From positions 1 through 13,908 of the forward strand of contig DTYD01000011.1 of the NCBI GenBank assembly GCA_012962055.1: 13,908 nucleotides of DNA. The letters are read 5' to 3'. Both the position numbers and the translations under genes were made by a program. This stretch comes from Hadesarchaea archaeon (GTDB lineage: Archaea > Hadarchaeota > Hadarchaeia > Hadarchaeales > Hadarchaeaceae). The notes beneath the pieces were generated by a model that was given only the letters and a program-made list of their open reading frames with translations, was not told where the DNA came from and did no database searches. This document shows, piece after piece, positions 7,627 to 13,764 of this stretch (positions are counted from its first letter, which is position 1; each line of letters opens with the position of its first letter).

Positions 7627-7938
7627 TTACATCAGGCTTCCTTCAACCCACTTCAGGTAATCTGACGAACCTCGTTCAATCCTTAGGACAAGTATCTCCG
7701 GCACTTCGTAGCTGTGGAGTTCTTTTATTCGGCGGATCAATCGGCCAATTTTTTTCTCGGAGGTCTTCATCATCACCATGGCTTCTCTTGTTCGCTCGAT
7801 TTTTCCCCGCCATTGGTACGTGGACGTCACGTTTGGGATTACACTTACACACGCCGCAAGCTTTTCGGATACAAGTTTTTCGCCTAGTCTTACGGCCTCA
7901 GCACGATTTTTTACCGCAGTCAGTGTCAAACAGAACAT
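7627..7938 (-). CDS. cutA: CutA1-like divalent cation tolerance protein
   Basis: Small trimeric ferredoxin-fold protein of the CutA1 family, linked to copper tolerance in bacteria and of uncertain role in archaea. From ATG 7938 the product is 103 residues, the usual size. It shows LAACVSVIPNVTSTYQWRGKIE, the signature central strand with Cys, then MMKTSEKKIGRLIRRIKELHSYEVPEILVL, where HxYxxPEI is highly conserved, and a C-terminal YLKWVEGSL. An in-frame ATG at 7983 would add 15 non-homologous residues and cover the TATA box at 7968-7975, so 7938 is chosen; gtgat lies just upstream. It heads a two-gene unit with the nucleotidyltransferase and diverges from the site-2 protease gene. Confidence 0.93.
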   Translation of the reverse strand: MFCLTLTAVKNRAEAVRLGEKLVSEKLAACVSVIPNVTSTYQWRGKIERTREAMVMMKTSEKKIGRLIRRIKELHSYEVPEILVLRIERGSSDYLKWVEGSLM

Positions 7939-7967
7939 TTCATCACAAGAACACGAGGAAGGCAGAA

Positions 7968-7975
7968 GTTTAAAC
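7968..7975. promoter_or_regulatory. Shared palindromic TATA box between cutA and the site-2 protease gene
   Basis: The symmetric octamer gtttaaac lies in the 69-base gap between the two divergent starts. It is centred about 34 bases from the cutA ATG (7938) and about 36 bases from the protease ATG (8008). A symmetric TATA element could direct transcription both ways. The same octamer occurs at 5309-5316. This is inferred from position, not demonstrated. Confidence 0.5.
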
Positions 7976-8007
7976 TTTACCAATGGTTATTCACTAGGGT
8001 GTCCAAA

Positions 8008-9189
8008 ATGCTCAACGATGTGTTATTCGCCATCGCCATGCTCGTTTTATTCTGGGACGCCATCGGGCTGATAAATCGTTGGTACGGACTCAAAAAACAC
8101 GGGTTCCAAATTTCTCCTGGTTTGATAATGTGGCGCACGAAGCGAGGACTGAATTTTATCGATCGCGTAGCGAGGATTTCCAAGCATGGATGGCGCGTGT
8201 ACGGTACCGTAGCGGCGGCGATCGGGATTTTCCTCATGGTGTTCATCTTCGTAAATCTCATCGTAAATCTGGTGTTCGTGCTTACCCAGCCTGTAAAGCT
8301 CCCGGGCATAATGCTCGTGTACCCGGGTCTGATACCGTGGCTGCCTGTCGTCCCCTGGTTGGTGGCAGTCGCAAGCCTCTTGGTGGTCCACGAATTCTCC
8401 CATGGTGTCTTGTTACGCGCGCAAGGGCTCAAGACCAAATCTGTGGGAGCGTTTGGTGTAGTGGTGATGTTTGGGGCATTTGTTGAGCCCGATGAAAAGG
8501 AACTGATGTCAGCGCCTTCTTCAAAAAGACTACGGGTGTTTGCAGCCGGCTCGATGGGAAATGTGATATTTGGGTGCATATGCCTTGTGGCGATTCTACT
8601 ACTTCTGGTACCGAAGCCCGGGGTTTATGTGTACGCTGTGGCTGAGAACTATCCTGCGGAAAACCTCACTTTGGGAGCACGGATTTATCAACTCGACAAT
8701 GTGCATATAAACACACTAGATGATTACTACAATTTTTTGGAGAATAAACGACCGGGCGACAACATCTTGGTGGCCACAGAAAACGAGACGATATACGCCA
8801 CCTTGGTCCGGCATCCAGAAAATGAGAATAGGGGTGCGTTGGGGTTGTGGACGACATCGGCTGTTTCTGGTTGGAAATTCGCAAATCCGCTCTTTACACT
8901 GGGGGCGGCGATGTCGGAACTCTTGGGAGATTCAGTGTTTCATCCTTATGTGTATGGCCTCCGTGTCCCGTGGGCGGCGATCGAAATTCTGAAATGGATG
9001 TTTGTCCTCAATCTTGGTGTTGGACTTTTCAACATGCTTCCTGCTGTGCCTTTGGACGGCGGTTACATGATGCAGGCGATTCTCGAACGCAAGTTTTCGA
9101 AAGAGAAATCCAAGAAAGCAGTCCGTGTTCTTTCATATTTAGTCCTAGTACTCATATTGATGAATATAGCCCCTGGGCTTATGAGGTGA
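8008..9189 (+). CDS. Site-2 protease-type M50 membrane metalloprotease
   Basis: Intramembrane zinc metalloprotease (M50, S2P/RseP-like) expected to cut membrane-spanning substrates within the bilayer. Numbering from ATG 8008 (393 residues): N-terminal membrane helix at about 4-25, further helices at 64-93 and 108-127, the zinc motif HEFSH (128-132), a helix near 180-201, and a single PDZ-like domain at about 203-285. The second active-site motif NMLPAVPLDGG supplies the third zinc ligand (D350). A C-terminal hydrophobic segment ends the protein. ATG 8008 is preferred over the in-frame GTG at 7999 because AGGGTG lies 6 bases upstream of it. Its stop TGA overlaps by one base the ATG of the ubiquitin-like gene, which suggests coupled translation. 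Confidence 0.93.
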   Translation: MLNDVLFAIAMLVLFWDAIGLINRWYGLKKHGFQISPGLIMWRTKRGLNFIDRVARISKHGWRVYGTVAAAIGIFLMVFIFVNLIVNLVFVLTQPVKLPGIMLVYPGLIPWLPVVPWLVAVASLLVVHEFSHGVLLRAQGLKTKSVGAFGVVVMFGAFVEPDEKELMSAPSSKRLRVFAAGSMGNVIFGCICLVAILLLLVPKPGVYVYAVAENYPAENLTLGARIYQLDNVHINTLDDYYNFLENKRPGDNILVATENETIYATLVRHPENENRGALGLWTTSAVSGWKFANPLFTLGAAMSELLGDSVFHPYVYGLRVPWAAIEILKWMFVLNLGVGLFNMLPAVPLDGGYMMQAILERKFSKEKSKKAVRVLSYLVLVLILMNIAPGLMR

Positions 9190-9410
9190 TGGAGTTGGGT
9201 AAGACACTTGTCAGAGTTAGAATAACTGGACAAAAGGTTGCGCGGAAGGTCGGGGTCGTGAAAAAAACAAAAATCGCTGATCTTCTCAAACAGTTGGGGC
9301 TGAACCGGGAAACCGTCGTTGTGAAGCTGAACGGCAAAATAGTCACTGAAGACGAACGTCTGAGCGATGGAGACTCAGTTGAAATATTGCCGATCGTGAC
9401 GGGTGGTTAG
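9189..9410 (+). CDS. Ubiquitin-like sulfur-carrier protein (MoaD/ThiS/TtuB type)
   Basis: A 73-residue beta-grasp protein ending in Thr-Gly-Gly (EILPIVTGG). The free C-terminal Gly-Gly is the site adenylated and thiocarboxylated by an E1-like enzyme in MoaD, ThiS, TtuB and archaeal SAMPs. Internal features fit: KIADLLKQLGLNRETVVVKL, GKIVTEDERLSDGDSVEI. The TtuA-type thiolase begins immediately after its stop, so the most likely job is sulfur donation for tRNA 2-thiouridine synthesis; protein conjugation as a SAMP is possible too. The ATG overlaps the upstream stop (TGATG), with GAGGTG directly before it. TTG at 9195 would sit at better Shine-Dalgarno distance and would shorten the protein by two residues. 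Confidence 0.88.
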   Translation: MELGKTLVRVRITGQKVARKVGVVKKTKIADLLKQLGLNRETVVVKLNGKIVTEDERLSDGDSVEILPIVTGG

Positions 9411-10370
9411 GTGTTGAAATGCGATTTCTGCGGTCGGCATGCAGTCTACAACCGCAGATACGCAGGAGTGTTCCTCTGCGATCGCTGCATAATCAAAAGC
9501 GTGGAGCGCCGCTTTCGACGAGCGATGGGTAAATACAAACTTGTGTCTCCAGGTGAGCGGGTCGCCGTCGCAGTTTCGGGAGGAAAGGACAGCGTAACGT
9601 GCATGCACCTCTTGGCCGATCACTGCGAAAGGAAAAACTGCGAGCTCATAGCCGTGACGGTCGATGAAGGGATAAAAGGCTACCGGGACAGGAGCATGTC
9701 GATAGTGCGGGAGAACGCGAAGCTGCTGGACATCGAACACTTCGCGGTGAGTTTCAGGAAAACCTTCGGTGCCACACTTGATCAGATCGCCATGCTCGCG
9801 AAGCGCAAGAAGACAGGGCTAAACCCATGTACCTACTGCGGGGTGATGCGGCGCTCGCTGCTGAACCAAGCAGCGCGGGAACTCGGAGTAGACAAACTTT
9901 CCACTGCACACAACCTCGACGACGAAGTCCAAGCAATAATGTTGAATTACGTCCGCGCAGATTTTTCGAGACTTTATCGTCTGGGGCCGGGCTACCCCTC
10001 TCGTGAGGGTTTCGTTCCGAGGATAAAACCGCTGCGCGAGATCCCTGAGAAGGAGGTGGCAGTTTACGCGTTGCTAAAGGGCATTAAAGTACACTTAGGA
10101 GTTTGCCCCTACGCCGGCGGCATCCATACTGAGATCCGCGATTTTCTGAACCAACTTGAGACAAATCATCCCAATTCTAAGTTCATGATTTTGAGGATGT
10201 TTGACCGGATGAAACCCCATCTCGCGAGGAGCGTGCCGGAATTCGAACTGTGCGAGTGTAAAATCTGCGGGGAGCCGACGTCTTCAGGTATGTGCAAAAG
10301 TTGTGAACTTCTGCGCGAGTTTGGGTTGGGACTAAAGCGGAAAACTATTATCTCTGGCAAATCAAGATAG
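9411..10370 (+). CDS. ttuA: TtuA/Ncs6-family tRNA 2-thiouridine synthetase
   Basis: PP-loop ATPase that adenylates a tRNA uridine and inserts sulfur (position 54 for TtuA, wobble position 34 for Ncs6/CTU1; sequence alone does not decide). The 319 residues hold an N-terminal zinc ribbon (C4, C7, C23, C26), the PP-loop SGGKDS (56-61), and the catalytic/iron-sulfur cysteines C140 and C143 (PCTYC) and C232 (GVCPYAGG). These have the same spacing as the cluster ligands of Thermus TtuA. A second zinc ribbon closes the protein (CECKICG and CKSC). GTG at 9411 abuts the TAG of the ubiquitin-like gene, with TTG at 9414 also possible. The stop lies 5 bases before the SRP RNA. Confidence 0.94.
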   Translation: MLKCDFCGRHAVYNRRYAGVFLCDRCIIKSVERRFRRAMGKYKLVSPGERVAVAVSGGKDSVTCMHLLADHCERKNCELIAVTVDEGIKGYRDRSMSIVRENAKLLDIEHFAVSFRKTFGATLDQIAMLAKRKKTGLNPCTYCGVMRRSLLNQAARELGVDKLSTAHNLDDEVQAIMLNYVRADFSRLYRLGPGYPSREGFVPRIKPLREIPEKEVAVYALLKGIKVHLGVCPYAGGIHTEIRDFLNQLETNHPNSKFMILRMFDRMKPHLARSVPEFELCECKICGEPTSSGMCKSCELLREFGLGLKRKTIISGKSR

Positions 10371-10375
10371 ATATG

Positions 10376-10711
10376 GCGGCGGGCTATGGCGGGGGGATAC
10401 CCCTCCCCTGTAACCACAAATGGGGTTTATGGTGGGCCGAAAGCTCGAGGAAGGCGCTGGAACTGTACGTCGACCTGGTTTCCGGCGTGGAAGCCACGTC
10501 TCGTAGGGTCGGCAGCGGCAGGGCCTCGGCCGTAGGGTCGGGGTAAACTGCCCTTACCTCTCGAACCCCCCAGGGGCGGAAGATTGGGGCAAATCCAATC
10601 CGAATCAGCAAGGGTTGGGAGGACGTTCGGCGCTTGCGAATCACGGGGTGGAGCCTTGGAACCAGTAATCGATGTGCGGAGAAGGCGTCGACCCCGGGCG
10701 CGCTCGCCGCC
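10376..10711 (+). ncRNA. 7S signal recognition particle RNA
   Basis: RNA scaffold of the archaeal SRP, which targets nascent membrane and secreted proteins. The 5' domain matches the archaeal Alu-type consensus in order: GGGCTATGG, a G-run, CCCCTGTAACC near 10408, then GGGCCGAAAGCTCGAGGA near 10435. The first bases GGCGGCGGGC (10376-10385) pair with GCTCGCCGCC (10702-10711), which closes the molecule as helix 1 and fixes the ends at about 336 nt, a normal archaeal length. CGGAAG at 10577-10582 sits where the helix 8 GNAR loop is expected, though the adjacent pairs are imperfect. A T-rich run follows at 10721-10728. A TATA-like ctattatc near 10346-10353 inside the end of ttuA could give it its own promoter. 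Confidence 0.92.
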
Positions 10712-10852
10712 TTCTACATATTTTTATTTGCGCTCATGGTTCCATCACCAACACAGATCCCAAAAAGCTCAAGTTCTAGCGTGGTTTTCATGTCGCCCTC
10801 CGGGGCTTTAGGGAGAGGTTGTTTATAGACAGGTAAACAGGCTGACTCATCA

Positions 10853-10860
10853 ATTTAAAC
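10853..10860 (+). promoter_or_regulatory. TATA box of tRNA-Ser
   Basis: atttaaac lies about 30 bases before the tRNA 5' end, inside an AT-rich stretch (10851-10877), in an otherwise plain 175-base gap after the SRP RNA. Nothing else was recognised in that gap. Confidence 0.5.
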
Positions 10861-10886
10861 GATAAACGATAAAAATAACGGTGGAT

Positions 10887-11000
10887 GCCGGGGTAGCCTA
10901 GCCAGGTATGGCGACAGGCCTAGCCTTACTGGGCCCGCCAAAGGTTGCTAACCTGTTGGTCCTTTGGGCCTCCTGGGTTCAAATCCCAGCCCCGGCGCCA
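10887..11000 (+). tRNA. tRNA-Ser(GCU) with a 26-nt non-canonical intron, CCA encoded
   Basis: Class II tRNA: acceptor GCCGGGG/CCCCGGC, D arm GCCT-AGCCAGGTA-TGGC, variable arm with five pairs (10958-10962 with 10966-10970), T arm CTGGG-TTCAAAT-CCCAG, discriminator G997 typical of Ser, and an encoded CCA. The mature anticodon arm is ACAGG-TTGCTAA-CCTGT, anticodon GCU, if 10916-10941 is removed. That places an intron between positions 28 and 29, inside the anticodon stem. The intron forms a bulge-helix-bulge: central helix GGCG (10910-10913) with CGCC (10936-10939), bulges ACA and AAA, and an inner helix GGCCT/GGGCC. The exact cut is ambiguous by up to 3 nt because AGG recurs at both junctions. 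Confidence 0.9.
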
Positions 11001-11003
11001 TCC

Positions 11004-11011
11004 TTAAATTT
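11004..11011 (+). promoter_or_regulatory. TATA box of the RMND1/YagE-like gene
   Basis: ttaaattt begins four bases after the tRNA-Ser CCA end and is centred about 34 bases before ATG 11041, the same spacing as at the other protein genes here. Confidence 0.45.
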
Positions 11012-11040
11012 TTCAAGCAAAGACATTATTGGAATCCCAC

Positions 11041-12201
11041 ATGCAGAAACTTCCCTCTCTCACGGGACGGATTATTTTTCAGTACTTCTACGATGTTGGC
11101 GGAGACATCCTGCTTGAGCGTTTACCAAAAGAAAAGCTCAACATCATCGAACGCCCGCGCGCGAAGGGGGCCCGGATCCTAGCTCCGAAATATGAAGAGG
11201 TCGGACTCCAGCCCATCGTGGTCGATCTAGGCTCTCGAAATGTGGACAAGCATAAGGTGGCGATTGAGGGGTGCATATTCCCGATTGGCGTGATCGGCAT
11301 TTACGTTGCGGTGGAGTTCCGCAAAGCAAGCGTGGAGAGCCTGATAAAGCTAGTTGGGCTCAACGAGGGGCGCGTCAAAGTCGCGGGCAAAGAGATAGAC
11401 TTCGACGAGATCCCTCTCGGGCTCTTCAATAGGCTGAAAAAGACGATCAAATCGGCGATAGTTTACCCCTACCCTGCATTCGAGCGCCCCGAGATTTACA
11501 CCCTCATCCTCATCGCAGAGTCGGATCCAAGACTCGACGCGAAGGATTTTCTGACGAAATTCAAAAAGCAGACTGCGGGAGTTCTACGGGGAGAGCAGGA
11601 CTGGCGCTCATTCAGCGACAAAGAGGCCGAGGACGCCCTGAAATTCTACCTTAGTTACTCTAACGAGGACATAGTCATCGTCGACTGGTACTCTGCCCTG
11701 ATCAGCGGTGCAGTTGAGTACACCGACGAACTCGTGTGCATGATTGAGCTCGCTCGAATCCAGCTACTTGAGCTCAAGACCTATGACCAACTGCTCGACC
11801 GCCGCATCGAGCGCATGTACGGTTCGCTGCGCGCCACTTTCACTGCGCCATGGTTTGGCATAGCGTGGATGCGCCGCCAATACCGTGAACTCACGCGTAC
11901 GACAAGGGAGCTCGCTGAGCTGCGCATTGAGGTAACCGATTCGATCACGGACTTGCGCAACATCCTCAAGTTCACGGGCGAGTGGTACTTGGGCAAACTC
12001 TACCGTATCGCATCGGAGCGCTTTCACATCAGCGATTGGCTCGCGCTAGTCGATAAAAAGCTCTCTCAGCTCCAAGAATTTTACACGATGGCCGTGGACA
12101 GGGTGAATACTCATCGCATGCATACGCTCGAATTTTTGGTCGTGCTGATACTTACAGTCTGGATCCTCATGGATGTCCTAGGCATCTTAGGAGTTCTCTG
12201 A
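11041..12201 (+). CDS. RMND1/YagE (DUF155)-like protein with C-terminal membrane anchor
   Basis: A 386-residue protein of uncertain function. The N-terminal half is a mixed alpha/beta region (IIFQYFYDVGGDILLERL; RPEIYTLILIAES). It is followed by DIVIVDWYSALISGAVEYTDE and a long helical stretch (IELARIQLLELKTYDQLLDRRIERMY; REYR-like helices to about 360). A single hydrophobic segment closes it (LEFLVVLILTVWILMDVLGIL). This order, a soluble domain, a helical hairpin and a C-terminal anchor, resembles the RMND1/Sad1-interacting/YagE group, whose mitochondrial members support translation. The match is by architecture and short motifs, not certain. ATG 11041 is preferred over TTG 11029. The gene starts 40 bases after tRNA-Ser and ends 7 bases from the convergent amidase gene. 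Confidence 0.6.
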   Translation: MQKLPSLTGRIIFQYFYDVGGDILLERLPKEKLNIIERPRAKGARILAPKYEEVGLQPIVVDLGSRNVDKHKVAIEGCIFPIGVIGIYVAVEFRKASVESLIKLVGLNEGRVKVAGKEIDFDEIPLGLFNRLKKTIKSAIVYPYPAFERPEIYTLILIAESDPRLDAKDFLTKFKKQTAGVLRGEQDWRSFSDKEAEDALKFYLSYSNEDIVIVDWYSALISGAVEYTDELVCMIELARIQLLELKTYDQLLDRRIERMYGSLRATFTAPWFGIAWMRRQYRELTRTTRELAELRIEVTDSITDLRNILKFTGEWYLGKLYRIASERFHISDWLALVDKKLSQLQEFYTMAVDRVNTHRMHTLEFLVVLILTVWILMDVLGILGVL

Positions 12202-12208
12202 AGTCGAG

Positions 12209-13003
12209 CTACAGCGTATAGGCCCCAGGTCGCCTGTCACCGAGAAAGTTTAGAAAGCTCCTAAACCCCTTCACCTTGTCTAGGTCTATTTTCAGCACCA
12301 CGAGCCCTTCCTTATCTCCGCACTCGAGCACTTCATTGCCATAAGGATCGACCACCCCGCTCCTGCCAAAGTAGGTAAATAGTTCGTCCTTGCCAACGCG
12401 GTTCACCGAGATCACCCATGCTTGATTTTCTAGTGCACGAGCGTTCGTTGCTATTCTCCACTGGGGCAAAAATGGGTCCATCCAGGCAGCTGGGTGAAAG
12501 ATTACCTGCGCGCCTGCCAGCGCCAGTGCTCTCGCCGCTTCGGGAAAAATCGCATCGTAACACAGCATTATGCCTGCTTTCCCAAAACCCATCTCGAACG
12601 CCCCCCACCCGCTTCCGCGCTGCACAATTTGTGATTCAACTTGGAATAGGTGGACCTTGCGGTATGTGTTGGTCAGCTCGCCATTTGGACTAATGGCAAA
12701 AGCCGTGTTGTAGAACTTGCCTTGAACAGCCTCGACAATACTCCCAACTACCCCCACATGGCCGGCCTTACAAGCTTGCTGCAATCTCTGGATCGTTGGC
12801 CCCGGAATCGGTTCAGCTTGCTTACCGAGTTCTTCACGCATTTTCGCTGGATCCTTGTACCCAAAACCGGTGCTGAAATACTCCGGCAGGCAAACAACCC
12901 CTGCCCCTTTGTTAGCCGCTTCTACAATGTACTGGATGGCTTTCTCCACGTTAGCCTCCAACACCCTGTCAAGCTGGGCAATTGCCACTACAAGTTCGCG
13001 CAT
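12209..13003 (-). CDS. Nitrilase-superfamily carbon-nitrogen hydrolase
   Basis: Cys-dependent hydrolase of the nitrilase superfamily; most archaeal members are amidases. The 264-residue product has the full catalytic set numbered from ATG 13003: Glu41 in CLPEYFSTGF, Lys116 in TYRKVHLF and the nucleophile Cys148 in IMLCYDAIFPE. GVVDPYGNEVLE near residue 220 is also typical. The substrate (omega-amide, N-carbamoyl compound or other) cannot be fixed from this. ATG 13003 is chosen over 13018 because the family starts right at this point and GAGGCGA lies 4 bases upstream. A TATA-like gcttaaag on the minus strand (13035-13042) is about 35 bases upstream. It is a single gene between the convergent RMND1-like gene and the divergent tRNA-Val. 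Confidence 0.92.
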   Translation of the reverse strand: MRELVVAIAQLDRVLEANVEKAIQYIVEAANKGAGVVCLPEYFSTGFGYKDPAKMREELGKQAEPIPGPTIQRLQQACKAGHVGVVGSIVEAVQGKFYNTAFAISPNGELTNTYRKVHLFQVESQIVQRGSGWGAFEMGFGKAGIMLCYDAIFPEAARALALAGAQVIFHPAAWMDPFLPQWRIATNARALENQAWVISVNRVGKDELFTYFGRSGVVDPYGNEVLECGDKEGLVVLKIDLDKVKGFRSFLNFLGDRRPGAYTL

Positions 13004-13034
13004 GATTCGCCTCAGCATGGGTGGCTTGCCGTTT

Positions 13035-13042
13035 CTTTAAGC
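13035..13042 (-). promoter_or_regulatory. TATA box of the amidase gene
   Basis: On the minus strand this reads gcttaaag, centred about 35 bases upstream of ATG 13003. Called from composition and spacing only. Confidence 0.4.
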
Positions 13043-13062
13043 TTTTCGATGAGATGAAGAAG

Positions 13063-13068
13063 TTTTAA
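13063..13068 (+). promoter_or_regulatory. TATA box of tRNA-Val
   Basis: ttttaa is centred 25-26 bases before the tRNA 5' end, the standard archaeal TATA position if transcription starts at or next to the mature end. The surrounding 13061-13084 stretch is AT-rich. Confidence 0.45.
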
Positions 13069-13090
13069 CCTTAAAAAAGTAAAACCAATT

Positions 13091-13203
13091 GGGCCCGTGG
13101 TCCAGCGGTTAAGAAGGGTGAACACCTTAATACACGCCACCCTTACACCTGTTTTTAGGGAGACAGGTGGAGGTCCCGAGTTCAAGTCTCGGCGGGCCCA
13201 CCA
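13091..13203 (+). tRNA. tRNA-Val(UAC) with two introns, CCA encoded
   Basis: Acceptor GGGCCCG/CGGGCCC, discriminator A, T arm CCGAG-TTCAAGT-CTCGG, variable loop AGGTC and an encoded CCA (13201-13203). The anticodon stem CCACC (13137-13141) pairs with GGTGG (13166-13170). Removing 13148-13164 (17 nt, canonical site 37/38) leaves the loop CTTACAA, anticodon UAC. A second insert of 20 nt, 13114-13133, splits the D stem between about positions 23 and 24; without it the arm is GTCC-AGCGGTTA-AGAC. For this first intron a bulge-helix-bulge forms: GTTA (13108-13111) with TAAT (13128-13131), bulges AGA and ACA, inner helix AGG/CCT. The second intron has a weaker version (CTT/GAG, then CCT/AGG). The junctions of intron one can shift by one base. 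Confidence 0.9.
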
Positions 13204-13715
13204 CCACTTAAGTTCTGAATTTCTTCGTGAAGTTTTTTGAAGCGTTCGATTGCGGGATGTTTTGGCCCGAGATCGGATCTGAGCAATTCCAGTGCTCGTC
13301 CGTACGAAATCTTCCGGTTTCTCATCGCGAGTTTGTCTGCATAGGTGACAATTTTTTCTTCGAGTGTTTTTGGGATGAAATCACGAGCAGGTAATCCGAG
13401 CTTTATAGCTTCGTTTTTTGGGATCCCGGCACCCAAGTGATGTTCAGCAAATTTTGCAAACATTCTCAAGCCCAGACGGCGCAAGATTTTGCCACCCTCG
13501 ACACCGTGCCAGACCCCATGAGTACTGGCTCTTCCTATATCGTGTAAGAGGGCCCCCCCGCTCACAAGGTGTATGTCGAGTTTGTGTCCGCGGGAAAGTA
13601 TCCGCTTGGCTATCGTGAGAGATATCCGCTCCACTGTTTGGCAGTGCTGAATCACTTTTTTGGAACACCCCGCGTTTTCGAGTGTGTAAAGAGCTTTCTT
13701 TCTCCCGATCAACAT
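13182..13715 (-). CDS. HD-domain phosphohydrolase (archaeal HDIG, TIGR00295-like)
   Basis: A 177-residue metal-dependent phosphohydrolase of the HD superfamily. The metal ligands are visible in order: H24 (VIQHCQTVE), H58-D59 (ALLHDIGRAS), H70 (VWHGVEGG), H92-H93 (FAEHHLGAG) and D127 (VTYADKLAMR). The extra histidines after the HD pair and the overall pattern match an archaeal family (TIGR00295, from memory) of unknown substrate, probably a nucleotide or other small phosphate compound. The start ATG 13715 has a TATA-like element about 35 bases upstream (13745-13755). The last seven codons (GGGPAET plus stop) lie on the opposite strand of the T arm and acceptor of tRNA-Val, so the protein tail is fixed by tRNA sequence. 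Confidence 0.88.
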   Translation of the reverse strand: MLIGRKKALYTLENAGCSKKVIQHCQTVERISLTIAKRILSRGHKLDIHLVSGGALLHDIGRASTHGVWHGVEGGKILRRLGLRMFAKFAEHHLGAGIPKNEAIKLGLPARDFIPKTLEEKIVTYADKLAMRNRKISYGRALELLRSDLGPKHPAIERFKKLHEEIQNLSGGGPAET

Positions 13716-13744
13716 GTCATCAATGGTTAGAATGGGCTGATATC

Positions 13745-13755
13745 ATTTATTTTTA
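13745..13755 (-). promoter_or_regulatory. TATA box of the HD-domain gene
   Basis: On the minus strand this reads taaaaataaat, centred about 35 bases upstream of ATG 13715. It could also drive transcription to the right, into the structured region that begins near 13765. Confidence 0.45.
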
Positions 13756-13764
13756 TCTTCTGCT

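Noticed and set aside
7999..8010. GTG 7999 as the start of the site-2 protease
   Set aside because: The AGGGTG that includes this GTG is well placed as a Shine-Dalgarno for ATG 8008.
7978..8579. Long minus-strand frame opposite the site-2 protease
   Set aside because: Low-complexity antisense shadow of the membrane-protein coding sequence without any family motif.
10384..10828. Open frames on both strands across 10384-10828
   Set aside because: They lie over the SRP RNA or its flank, show no recognisable protein features and are explained by GC-rich structured RNA.
10887..11000. Reading the first tRNA as Leu(UAG) with a canonical 37/38 intron
   Set aside because: That loop would be CCTAG.., lacking U33 and a purine at 37, and the discriminator base is G (Ser) rather than A (Leu). 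The bulge-helix-bulge pairing supports the Ser(GCU) solution.
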